Origin: Ampelocalamus luodianensis
Lineage: Eukaryota > Streptophyta > Magnoliopsida > Poales > Poaceae
Assembly (NCBI GenBank): GCA_036346255.1
Contig: CM070628.1
Location: 2,371,840 to 2,435,839 of the forward strand
Direction of reading: 5' to 3'
DNA length: 64,000 nt
Of this stretch, positions 1 through 9,281 are shown piece after piece (the stretch's first letter is position 1; each line of letters starts with the position of its first letter). The position numbers were made by a program, and so were the translations under genes. The notes under the pieces were generated by a model. The model searched no databases. It saw nothing but the letters and a program-made list of their open reading frames with translations, and was not told the origin of the DNA.

Positions 1-205
1 AGGTAAGTTTTCTATTTCTTGAATCTCCTGATTACAATATTGAGAGTCCATTATATAGGACTTAGCAAACTTGATGCTCAAGGGATCTTTTAAATCAAAT
101 CCTATGCTTAGTGGATTTCTTTCTAAACTAGGAATTTCTAAATTGATTCTTTCCTAACAAACGCGGACTTTCCAAACTCCTAATCTCTTGCCTAACCTAG
201 AGATC
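1..205 (-). repeat. LTR fragment, TGTTATGGGC family
   Basis: This stretch matches the inner part of the LTR at 63641-64000 and the LTR copies at 7803, 55847 and 62113, from the AGGTAAG block through the CAAACTTGATCCTCAAGG-like block to the 'cttgcctaacctggag'-like block. The left part lies outside the window. The strand is inferred from the copy at 8598-8757, where a tRNA-Met primer-binding site next to the LTR points to the minus strand. The right edge is not fixed, because no other copy in the window extends past this point. Confidence 0.6.
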
Positions 206-863
206 TTGCCGCATGCCCAAGCCAGTGGCTTCCTTGTCTTCGGCTGTTGTGGGCTTGGGCCGGCGATGGTATGTGCAGCCCACAAAAGAGTCCACAACAC
301 ACACATTCTTGCCCATTCATTTCAGATGAATAGGCTCTGAAAATAACAAAACAAGCACCACCGAACTTCTGGCGCTTGTAGTTCTTGCAAGCAGGGCGGA
401 GAGAAGGGGTCTGGCAGGGGCCTGCCCCCAGGTTGTGTTACCTCTACTAGTGTTAGGCCTTAGCCTCGTAAGGATATGATCCTAAGGTACCCAGCAAAGC
501 ATATTACTAGTCTTCTCTTTCTTATTCTTCTTCTTCTCCGTGATGTTAATCTCTCTTTTACTATGTATAATTCAATTATATAATCGATGCACTCGCTTAT
601 CAGTTAATATTTATCTCTAATTTAGTTTTAAATTCTTGATAATTATTAATGGTATTAGGTGGTGCATATATTAATCCTATGCACATTTGCTTTCCGGTTA
701 GCATATTTAATTTACGCATGGGATTTGTATTGTCACTAATGATTTGGATTACGAGTTCGTTGTCACCTTTTTAGCTCCTAGGTAATACATACATTTATAT
801 TATACCATATATAGTCGAGACATTGATATTTGGGATTAGATCCCTAAAAATACAAGTAGACGT
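206..863. other. Intergenic, no gene seen
   Basis: No supported coding region. The first 200 bases may be the rest of the LTR that begins before the window. From about 480 to 860 the sequence is AT-rich with no recognisable termini or exons. Confidence 0.4.
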
Positions 864-1856
864 ATGACGGGAAAACATGCAAGGGTTTGGTCTAGTATAG
901 AGGCTGAGAGGTGGCATATAAATAGTACTAACCGGCTTGGCCATGCATCCATGCAAGCCATGCGGCACCATCGCAGTGCCACCGCACAACCACGACTGGG
1001 CTCAGGGAGCGTGGGAGGCCGGAGACGCCAGCATGTGGGGGTGTAGGGAAAATGGCGAGCCCACCGTCCGCACCCACCTCCGCGTTCGCCAACCCCACAC
1101 TGTCCCACCCATCCAAGGCGCCGCCGCACTCCTCCGCCACAACCGCCATACCTCCGAGCACAAGCACTGCGCAGACGTCCGCGCAGCGGAGATTTGGATC
1201 GGTACATCGTCGAACACTTGCCTATGGAGCGCCAACGCCGGACGGCCTTGTCGATGCTACTACTGCCGCTCGCCTACAGAAGCAGATGACGAGGGTGGAT
1301 TTAATGTGGGCACAAAAATCCTACGGGCGCACTCACAAGAGCACCTCCAATCCCGTGGCCGCCGCGGCGGGGGCTCGCCGGAGTTTCGCCACCGTGTCAG
1401 CGGGAGGGGGAGACATAAGGTGAAAAGGAGTCTAATACAAAAATAAGTAACGCCAGGGTCTATTCGACAAATTGACAACTGCTGCTGCCACCTGCTCTCC
1501 GCACCTCAATCTGGGGACGCACATCTCAATCTAACGGCTAAAGGTAGGCCGGGGCTCAGGGTGGATCGGACGAATCCAAAGTTATGCAAAGGGTCCAATT
1601 TGGATCGTGATTTTTCTGCTTGATCCTGATGTTTTGCATGTCAGTCTCAATTTTGGATCGTGCTCCGAAGTTATGCAAAGGGATCCATTTTGGATCGGGA
1701 TGTTTTGCATGTCGGTCCCTGTTTTGGATCGTGCTTTTTCTCCACGATCCTAATTGTTTGCATGTCAGTCGCTGTTTTGGATCGTGCTTTTTCTGTGCGA
1801 TCGACCACTTTTTTTTTTTTTTTTTTTGCAGAGTAGTGCTCCTAACCTGACCGGGC
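864..1856. repeat. Duplicated module B, copy 1
   Basis: This block of about 1 kb is repeated at 33430-34400 and, in its last third, at 63196-63420. It starts near GGGAAAACATGCA and ends with a poly-T run followed by GCAGAGTAGTGCTCCTAACC. Positions 1052-1423 hold an open frame of 123 codons (Pro/Ser/Ala-rich, starting MASPPSAPTSAF) that is also open in copy 2. The two versions differ at many residues and overlapping frames are open too, so purifying selection is not evident. From 1595 to 1800 there are imperfect repeats of 33-53 bp built on TTTTGGATCGTG and TTTGCATGTC. No known protein family is recognised. Confidence 0.6.
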
Positions 1857-2520
1857 TATGTTACCCCGATTCGAGATACCGGTACGTCGATACGGATACG
1901 GTGGTATCACTATTTCCCAAAAACACCAATACAGTGATACGGCGAATATATATGTATTTCAAAATAAAAAATAATGTAGAGGAGGAAATAGGCGAATATA
2001 TATATTTAAAAATTAAAAATAATACCACCTAGCCTACAATGCCCAACAAGCCCAACATCCTAACCCACCTCCTCACCCAGGCTTTGTGCCCTAAAGTGCC
2101 AGCCACCAACCACCAGAAGGTTCACAGCCGCAGAAAAGGAGTGAGCGAACGGAGCGCCAGCCACCACCACCAGAGATCGACCTCGCCGCTTGCTGGCCAC
2201 TGCCGCCAGAGATCCAGCGACAACAATGATCTGCAAGCAAATCCGTTGGCAATGGGCCAAGATCCAACGACAACAGCATGGACTTCGCAGTAGCAAGCCG
2301 CCGACGACGACGAAGAGGTGGCCCCCCAGGTCAGATCTACACCCCCGACTTCGGGTCGACGCGCCGCCACCTCTGACCCCCTTTTTCTTGGCTTCTTCCC
2401 CCCTCTGTCACGCATAAGGTGAGGCGACAGCCATATCGAGCCGAATCCCGCTGTATAGAGTATCGCATACGTATCATGTAAGGGAACGATAGTTGGGTGA
2501 CGTATCGGGGTATCACATGG
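1857..2520. mobile_element. Candidate TIR element
   Basis: Module B is intact at 34380-34430, but in copy 1 it is interrupted after CCTAACCTGACC. The inserted stretch begins near TGTTACCCCGATTCG and ends near CGTATCGGGGTATCA, so the ends are related inverted repeats. The interior contains GC-rich sequence (2090-2410) that could be a captured host fragment. Target-site duplications could not be fixed. Confidence 0.4.
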
Positions 2521-3269
2521 GCAGAGGCAAAAGTGTTCATAGTGCTATTGAGGCAAGTATGTCTATTACTTAGTGCTATCTTAGAAAGGTAGAGAAAATA
2601 AATGGTATGAGAGTAAAGTGCAAAAGAAGCAATGCTGTGAGAGCAAATTTCTGAATAATAAAATAATCAGATGAAGGCACACTTCACTTTCCCTCACAAA
2701 AGCCATGAATAAGCTACTTTCTATTCCATTTTGCAAAAGTAAGGACGACATTTCCTAGTTAATACCCACAACAACAAAAAAAATGATGGTCAAACAAGCA
2801 AACAACAATACAACTATACAAGTAAAAGTAGAATCGAACCTAGCTTTAGACTTTATATATTCTCCTACATAGATTTAACAAACTATCTCCTATTACTCTC
2901 AAGTCTCTAGAGAGAAACTCAATGATGTACCTCAGCTTCTTCATGGGCCATTCCCTCTCTCCATTCATGGTCAAGCAATGCATATAGGTAACTGGAACCT
3001 GAACCTTCAACAAGTCAGAGATAACATCATGTGTCAGAAACTGTACCTGATATAACATACACTAAAGCTGGAGTAGCAAAATTATATGATCAATCCTTAT
3101 GAGTGGTACTGCAAGTTCATAATTCTATGCCAATACAATAAGGCAGTCCATAATTTCAACTACAAGTTCTTAGACGAATTTCACATACATGTAACGGCAC
3201 TTCGAGTTGGTCTCTTTTACCAACCACCTGCAGATTCAAACATGATAACACTGGTACACCTAATGGATG
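2521..3269. other. Intergenic, no gene seen
   Basis: AT-rich spacer. A 70-codon minus frame at 2846-3058 is open, but it has no recognisable family and no splice context that I can support. Confidence 0.4.
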
Positions 3270-3674
3270 ACCTAGGGACGAGGACGTTTTCGGGTCGTAT
3301 TCTCGCGTCGCGTCGCGTTCGGGTCTCCGTTCGGCTGGACCTGGTTGAAACATCCAACCATCTTTTGGGCTCTCATGAGCTGAGTCGGTAACATTGCAAG
3401 CACGCTTCACGTAAATACATAACCACCTGGCAGCAGAACTAACATAAGCACATTTCACGTAGAACGGACAGAACACCAGTTGGTTCTTTCATTACAAGAA
3501 CTAACATTGTCCGCTAGATTATTCCATCTAGATGACGATACGATTACAACGCACATAACCACATTTTTGCTCGAATATATCGTTGCAGATGCATATATAG
3601 GCTCTGCAGATGACACCCAAACACCAGTGTACGTACTTCTGTACAGTACGTACGTCTTGTTCTTGCAAGTTAAC
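3270..3674 (-). repeat. RLP 3' flanking sequence, copy 1
   Basis: Sequence downstream of the RLP1 stop. It is closely matched by 43146-43736, which is the displaced 3' flank of RLP2. Shared landmarks are TTTCGGGTCGTATTCTCGCG and the block around 3480-3700. It probably contains the RLP 3' UTR. The matching order in both copies shows that the gene and its downstream flank were duplicated as one unit. Confidence 0.6.
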
Positions 3675-6668
3675 TCAGTCGTCCGAGTACTGATTTCTTT
3701 CCGCCAATTTCGTGTTCACCTTTATCTTAAGCAGGACCACCCAATCGCAGATTTTCTCGTATGTGGAGTCGATGAACTGGAAGTACACTTTGCTCGCAGC
3801 TTTGCTGAATACCAGTAGCCACCACACAGCCGCGAATCCCAAGCCGAAGCCGAGCCCTGAAAACACGTCCAACCATACATCACGGTCATCCTTGCGCTCG
3901 CCGTGATCAAGTGGATGATCGCTCTTGTCTTCAGAACAGCTTTCAGAGGCGAGAGGGCTGCATAGATACTTGTTGCCTGCATATATGTATGGATCTTGAT
4001 CACCAAGAGTCTGGAGATGAGACCCCGACGGTATCTTCCCAGAAAGATTGTTGTACGACAGGTTGAGGCTTTCCAGCGAGTCTAGTGACGCCAAGGTTTG
4101 GGGAATAACACCAGACAAATGGTTCCGTGAGAGATCAAGCGATTCCAACCGGAGCATCCTGCCAATTGTCCTTGGAATACTTCCGATCAGGTGATTTCTT
4201 GACAGATTGAGGCTCTTGAGTGCCACAAGGGCTCCAATTTCGGTAGGGATCTCTCCTGTCAGCTCATTGTCTGAAAGGTCGATGCTCTTCATCAGATAAA
4301 GAATGGTTGAATACATTCGTTCTTCTCCTTTCGTAGTAACGTATAGTTCACTGCTAAAATCGTTAACATCTCTTCCCCCTTCATAAAATACTACCATAGG
4401 ATCTGATTGTGATGATTGTTGTGAAGCCATTGCCGAGAAATTTCCAAGAAAGTGTGGCAAGGTCCCTGATAGTTTATTATCGCCTAGATCTAGCACTTGG
4501 AGCCACTGAAGTTGTGACAAATCGGCTGGAATGTTTCCACAAAATTGATTTGATCGCAGCCGAAGGATCCTGAGGGATTCTAGACTCTTTCCTATCCATG
4601 CCGGTACAGGACCCGTGAAATGATTCTCTCCAATGTCAAGCAAAGACAATGCCTTGCATGACTGTAGAGAGGAGGGCAACATCCCAGATAGCTTATTCTT
4701 GTTTAATTGCAACCAACGAAGTCGAGTAAGAGAGCCTATACTTGGAGGTATTTCTCCCTCCAGGTTGTTGCTTGAGAAATCCAACACAAGTATGTTCCGG
4801 TTCTGCTTCCAACAATTTGGGAGTCCACCTGATAAACTGTTGTTTGAAAGGTCTAGGATTGAAATTTTTGTCATGTCACAGAAGAGCCTGGGTATGCTTC
4901 CGTTAAGACGATTGCTCGATAGTAGAATGTATTCCGTGACAGGTCTAGGATTGAAATTGTGGGGCAATGATCCAGAGAAAGAGTTGTTGGAGAGAGATAT
5001 CGCAACAATGTTGTCTGGCATATCAGGAATCTGACCCTCCAATTGGTTAGAGTTGAGGATCAAAGTTTGTAGTTTTTTCAAATGCACCAAATACGCTGGC
5101 AGCTTGCCGGTGAGAACGTTATTCGAGAGATCCAAGTACCAGAGAGAGGTGAACGAAGTCCAAACCCAGTCAGGTATAGGCCCTACAATTCCTGTGTCGT
5201 GCAAATCTATGATCCGGATTCTAGTTTGCGTCCGGAGCCAATGTGGAAATTGCGATTCTAGTTGGCAAGAATGTAGTTCGAGGGTATTAAGCTGGAAGGG
5301 AGGCACCCAATTTATGTCCACGGCAATCCTCAAGGATTTACCAGATAGAGCTAAACGAGACAGATTGGGCAGATTGGCTAGGTGTTGTTCAGTCAAGGTG
5401 CCATGAAGCGAATTGTGAGAAAGACACAAGTCTCTCAAGTGTGAGAGCTTACCGCTACTATTGGGGTCCGTGAATGACTCAAACCATCCAGATAGCCTCC
5501 CAGTTAGATTGTTCGACCGAAAGTCGACTGTATCAAGTTGATTCATGCAGCGCGCCATGGCCTTGCCTATATTTGCGACATCGCCGGTGAGATTATTGTC
5601 AGTCAGGAATAGCACCTTCAAGTTGCATAGGGCTCCTATTGACCCAGGAATTTCTCCTTCCAAATTGTTGCTGGACAAGTCTAGGCTGTAGAGGCTAGTT
5701 AAGTTCCCCAAAGATTCGGGGATCCGTCCATGGAGCCCACATTCGGCTAGGGTGACGGATGACACATTCCGTAGGTTTGTTAACCAGTATGGAAAGGAAG
5801 AGCTAAAGTAGTTGTATGACAGATCAATTTCATTAAGATCTGTGAAGTTGGCCTGGGGCAGAGAATTCAAGTCGGTGGGCGGGAGTCTAGCGATTGATAA
5901 GAGAAGCACTTGGAGGGAAGAAAGCATGCTCACCGACTCTAGCCAGCCCGAAGCGGCAGATAAGTTGCAACCTGAGAGGCCAAGGTGTGTCAATGAAGAA
6001 AGCCTACCCAGCCAATGAAGACCGCCAGAAGAGACACTGGCGCCAGTGTTGCCACCAATATCAAGATAACTCAGCCTCGACAAGTTGCCAAGCTGAGGAG
6101 GGATTTCCCCGCCAAAGCCAGTGTCCGACAGGTCCAGATGCCTCAAATTGTTGAGAGATCCTACGAAGCCAGGGATTCTTGCGCCGCTGAAATTAGTGTC
6201 GCTAATATCAAGATAGCTCAGCCTCGACAAGTTGCCAAGCTGAGGAGGGATTTCCCCGCCAAAGGCAGTGTTTGACAGGTCCAGATGCCTCAAATTGTTG
6301 AGAGATCCTATGAAGCCAGGGATGCTTGCGCCGCTGAAATCGTTCCATTTGAGGTCGATGTACTCCAGATGAGCCAGAGAAACCAGTGATGGATCGATGG
6401 CACCTGACAGAGCGAATTGCAATTCTTGGTCGACTTCTGGGTCGTTGTGGAGGTCGAGCTTGACGACGTGGCCGGTGTTGTTGCTGCACGTCACACCGTA
6501 CCAGCGGCAGCAGTTTGAGCCGCCGCTCCATGAAGCTAGTCGACCTCCAGGGTCCGTCAGGCCGGCCTTGAAGGCGAGGAGCGCGTCCCGTTCTTTCCCG
6601 ATGCACCCCGAGGCACCAACGGCCAGAAGCAAAACAGGCAGCAGCAAAACAGGGAGCAAACCGCGCAT
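3675..6668 (-). CDS. LRR receptor-like protein (RLP1)
   Basis: Encodes a 997-residue plasma-membrane receptor-like protein without a kinase. The chosen start is the Met at 6668, because it opens directly into a hydrophobic signal peptide (residues 1-21); an upstream in-frame Met at 6725 would put 19 non-signal residues in front. Then come the LRR N-terminal cap with paired Cys (NCCRWYGVTC, residues 52-61) and a long run of plant-type LRRs of the form LxxLxLSxNxLxGxIP. A non-LRR island with YVTTKGEE near residue 776 follows, then four further LRRs and a C-terminal cap with Cys pair (YLCSPLASESC). A short acidic stretch, one transmembrane helix with GLGFGLGF (about residues 930-953) and a tail of about 40 residues complete it. 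Such RLPs signal through partner kinases and often act in pathogen sensing; the ligand cannot be inferred. It appears to be a single exon without lesions. Paralogues are at 51290-54850 and, broken, at 8758-32872. Confidence 0.93.
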   Translation of the reverse strand: MRGLLPVLLLPVLLLAVGASGCIGKERDALLAFKAGLTDPGGRLASWSGGSNCCRWYGVTCSNNTGHVVKLDLHNDPEVDQELQFALSGAIDPSLVSLAHLEYIDLKWNDFSGASIPGFIGSLNNLRHLDLSNTAFGGEIPPQLGNLSRLSYLDISDTNFSGARIPGFVGSLNNLRHLDLSDTGFGGEIPPQLGNLSRLSYLDIGGNTGASVSSGGLHWLGRLSSLTHLGLSGCNLSAASGWLESVSMLSSLQVLLLSIARLPPTDLNSLPQANFTDLNEIDLSYNYFSSSFPYWLTNLRNVSSVTLAECGLHGRIPESLGNLTSLYSLDLSSNNLEGEIPGSIGALCNLKVLFLTDNNLTGDVANIGKAMARCMNQLDTVDFRSNNLTGRLSGWFESFTDPNSSGKLSHLRDLCLSHNSLHGTLTEQHLANLPNLSRLALSGKSLRIAVDINWVPPFQLNTLELHSCQLESQFPHWLRTQTRIRIIDLHDTGIVGPIPDWVWTSFTSLWYLDLSNNVLTGKLPAYLVHLKKLQTLILNSNQLEGQIPDMPDNIVAISLSNNSFSGSLPHNFNPRPVTEYILLSSNRLNGSIPRLFCDMTKISILDLSNNSLSGGLPNCWKQNRNILVLDFSSNNLEGEIPPSIGSLTRLRWLQLNKNKLSGMLPSSLQSCKALSLLDIGENHFTGPVPAWIGKSLESLRILRLRSNQFCGNIPADLSQLQWLQVLDLGDNKLSGTLPHFLGNFSAMASQQSSQSDPMVVFYEGGRDVNDFSSELYVTTKGEERMYSTILYLMKSIDLSDNELTGEIPTEIGALVALKSLNLSRNHLIGSIPRTIGRMLRLESLDLSRNHLSGVIPQTLASLDSLESLNLSYNNLSGKIPSGSHLQTLGDQDPYIYAGNKYLCSPLASESCSEDKSDHPLDHGERKDDRDVWLDVFSGLGFGLGFAAVWWLLVFSKAASKVYFQFIDSTYEKICDWVVLLKIKVNTKLAERNQYSDD
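6058..6351 (-). repeat. 147-bp in-frame tandem duplication in RLP1
   Basis: Two adjacent units (6058-6204 and 6205-6351), each beginning ATATCAAGATA on the plus strand, differ by only a few bases. Each encodes 49 residues, about two LRRs. RLP2 and psi-RLP-A have a single unit at this place, so RLP1 gained two repeats near the N-terminal end of its LRR solenoid. Confidence 0.88.
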
Positions 6669-6720
6669 GGCTCTGCGGGCGGTGCTGCAGCAAAACAAGT
6701 AGCTAGGATCAGAACAAAGA

Positions 6721-6732
6721 CACATATATACT
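6721..6732 (-). promoter_or_regulatory. Probable TATA box of RLP1
   Basis: The minus strand reads AGTATATATGTG about 55-65 bases upstream of the RLP1 start codon. The same 12 bases stand at the same place before RLP2 (54904-54915). If used, it gives a very short 5' UTR. This is sequence inference only. Confidence 0.4.
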
Positions 6733-7802
6733 AGTGTAGTATATTAGAGAGACCTATTATTAGAGCTAGCTCAAAATGGCTAATGTCAAGCTTGCTCATC
6801 TACCGAGTGACCAGTAAACCCAGCTTAACAGAGCTGAATGATGCATGTATGCTTAGTTACCTACCTGGCAACTAGAGACACCATGTATCCGTCTTCGTCT
6901 GGAAATCAACCCCAACGCCGTCCCGGCATGGCGCGAACACAGGCGGCGGGAGGGTGGTGGTGCAACTCGCTCGCTCTTTGTTGATGTGCTATTTTTTTTT
7001 TCCTTTGGAGAACAGCGTAATATAAGATTTGCGCGCGTGTAACGAAGTCAACGGAAGAGAGATACAAGGTCGTTGCTACAGAAGAAAGGGAAAATGGCAA
7101 ACTCACGATTCGTCAAGAGGCCATGTAGGCGCGTCAACCACGTCGAGACTTGCAATGGGAAACCGGCCGACCCACTGCTCAACTGATCCTCCGTCCCAAG
7201 TCGGTCCATGGCCCCTTTTCAGTCTTCAGCAAGCAACGGTAGTGCGACCGTGTTCATTGTGGTCATAATGACTCAGGGAACAGAAGGTTTAGGTAGGGTC
7301 AAGGGTAGAGCGCGACCTGGACTGGACCTGTGCTGCCGGTGGCCGCCGACCAACGGTAGTGCGACCGTGTCTGACAGCTCGTCAAATTTATTGTGGTCAT
7401 AATGACTCAGAGGGAGCAGATGGTTTAGGTAGGCTCCACCAAGGAGGCGCACACCTCGGATCGAAGATCAAACGCTGTAGAATGTCATCAAAATTCAAAG
7501 GTTAAATCAAGCTTCTCCCCTAAATATACTATCAAGAACATCCTTGCACAAACGGCACTTCGCTGGAGCAAACAATACTAACAAACATCCGCACACTGGT
7601 TCTTCTTTCTTCCTTTTTCGGTAACACACACGTCGACACACCACCATTGTTGCCATTGCCTATAATTTACAATATACACCACTTATTAATTCTTTCAACA
7701 CAAATTAAGAGCAACAGCAAAGTCCAAGACTTCGTCCGAAAAGTGAAGTAAAAATAAAACAGAGAGGATACATTGAGAGTTTGAGACTCTTCATTTGCAC
7801 AC
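6733..7802 (-). repeat. RLP upstream module, copy U1
   Basis: The upstream region of RLP1 is shared with 34831-36240, 54916-55846 and 56097-57432. Landmarks in order are the GTAATATAAGATTTGCGCGC block, TACAAGGTCGTTGCTAC, the CCCTTTTCAGTCTTCAGC block, GTAGAATGTCATCAAAATTC and CACTTCGCTGGAGCAAAC, ending in CCTATAATTTACAATATACA. No gene lies inside. It presumably contains the RLP promoter. Confidence 0.7.
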
Positions 7803-8757
7803 TGTTATGGGCTAATTCTCGGTCAGAGATTAGTGGAGGGCGAACGGGAGAATAAGTGTATAGACGGAAACGGAGGGGGTAACGAGAGCGATCGGACTCG
7901 CCCTTGTGCGCCGGCCGGAACTCCTTCCCGCGTAACGAGAGCGATCGGACTCGCCCTTGTGCGCCAGCCGGAACTCCTTCCAGACCTGCGCAAGGCTCTG
8001 AGCACGCGTGGAGTTGAGGTAAGTTTTCTATTTCTTGAATCTCCTAATTACAATGAGAGTCTGTTATATAGGATTTAGCAAACTTGATCCTCAAGGGATC
8101 TTGAATCTCATGATTACAATGAGAGTCCATTATGCACGAGAGAACTCCTTCATCGCACTCCAGCTTGTAGTACGCAATGCCTGTCAAGTGGTATGAGGCA
8201 AGCCACACCTTGTCCTCCTCAAGTGTGTGTTGGCCTCAAAAAAATTGTTCGCATCGATTGAGCCATGGAAGAGGATCGTCGTCACCATGGAAGGTGGGAA
8301 AATCAATCTTGTAGAAGCGGGGTGCGTGCAGTGCGCCGCTCCCCTTCTCGATCCTCCTGGTAACCTCCTACCATGCGGTTGGTACGCCACGACAGTGGAG
8401 GCCACTTGGGATTGACGGCTTCCATCGGCTCATCATCATTGCCAGTGTGTATCTTCTCCGTCATCGTGATGCGAAGGTCATGGTTGTCCATGCGCTGGTT
8501 CAAAGTGGCCAATTGGGCCAAAATCTTATCAAACTTATCATCTTGTGTTGCTAAACTATCACCCTCGCCGCCCGGCATGGATGAAGGAGCTGCGATTGGC
8601 TCTGATACCAAGATGTTATGGGCTAATTTCCGATTGGAGATTAGTGGAGGGCGAAGGGGAGAATAAGTGTGGATAGGAACAGATGGAGGGCAAAGGGGAG
8701 AATAAGTGTATGGATGGGAACAAAGGGGATAACGAGAGCGATCAAACTCACCCTTGT
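7803..8757 (-). mobile_element. Truncated Ty3/gypsy-like LTR element
   Basis: On the minus strand the order is: 5' LTR remnant (8614-8757), tRNA-Met primer-binding site (GGCTCTGATACCA on plus at 8598-8610), gag (8578 downward) and 3' LTR remnant (7803-8105). Both LTR pieces start TGTTATGGGC on the plus strand. The pol region is gone; gag runs straight into the 3' LTR remnant. The element replaces the 3' end of psi-RLP-A, whose homology begins at about 8758. Confidence 0.75.
8137..8578 (-). pseudogene. gag remnant (Ty3/gypsy type)
   Basis: The frame starts MPGGEGDSLATQDDKFDK just inside the primer-binding site. It has the coiled N-terminal segment typical of plant gypsy Gag (DKILAQLATLNQRMD). 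A frame change follows near 8300, after which other minus frames continue with the retrotransposon-gag signatures for FPTFHGDDDPLPWLNRCEQF and EEDKVWLASYHLTG. Pol is absent, so it is a broken gag without function. Confidence 0.7.
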
Positions 8758-9281
8758 AACCATGAGAGATCAAGAGACTCCAATGAACCCATACTAGGAG
8801 ATTTCTTGAGAGATTCAGGTTCTCGAGTTCCACAAGAGTTCCAACTTCAACAAGAATTTCTCCTGTTAGATCATTGTCAGAAAGGTCAATGCCCTTAATC
8901 AGGGGTGGACCCTCCCTTCGGGCATGGTCGGGCGGCACAGGCGCCCCGCAACCCGCGAGGAGGAGGCTGCTGAAGCACCGAGTGCCGAGCAGAGGTTGAT
9001 GAAAAGACCGCTTTGTGGTCGTGGCCTCGTGGGTTTTGTTCAATTGGGTCTGGTCTGGCCGGTTGGCCCATTAGAAGGTGCTGCCCACAGCCTACAGCCG
9101 CATCGCATTTTTCTCATAGGCCATGGTCTCCTCTGCTCCTCACTAACTCACGTCTTCTCGGTCCTCTCCTCCCTTAATCCTAACCAAGCAGCGAGTGGCA
9201 GCGGGCAAGGCGAGGGCTCGGGCGCGCGGCGGCAAGGGGGAGAGGGAGAGGGCCGTCGAGAGCGCGACGAGTCGGAGAGGC

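Noticed and set aside
937..1446. 169-codon open frame overlapping module B
   Set aside because: Also open in copy 2 but overlapped by other open frames, with no codon-level conservation and no family match.
2846..3058. 70-codon minus frame considered as an exon of an organellar-type protein
   Set aside because: No motif that I can name and no paired splice sites.
3675..6668. Receptor-like kinase
   Set aside because: After the transmembrane helix only about 40 residues remain before the stop, with no kinase motifs, so it is a receptor-like protein.
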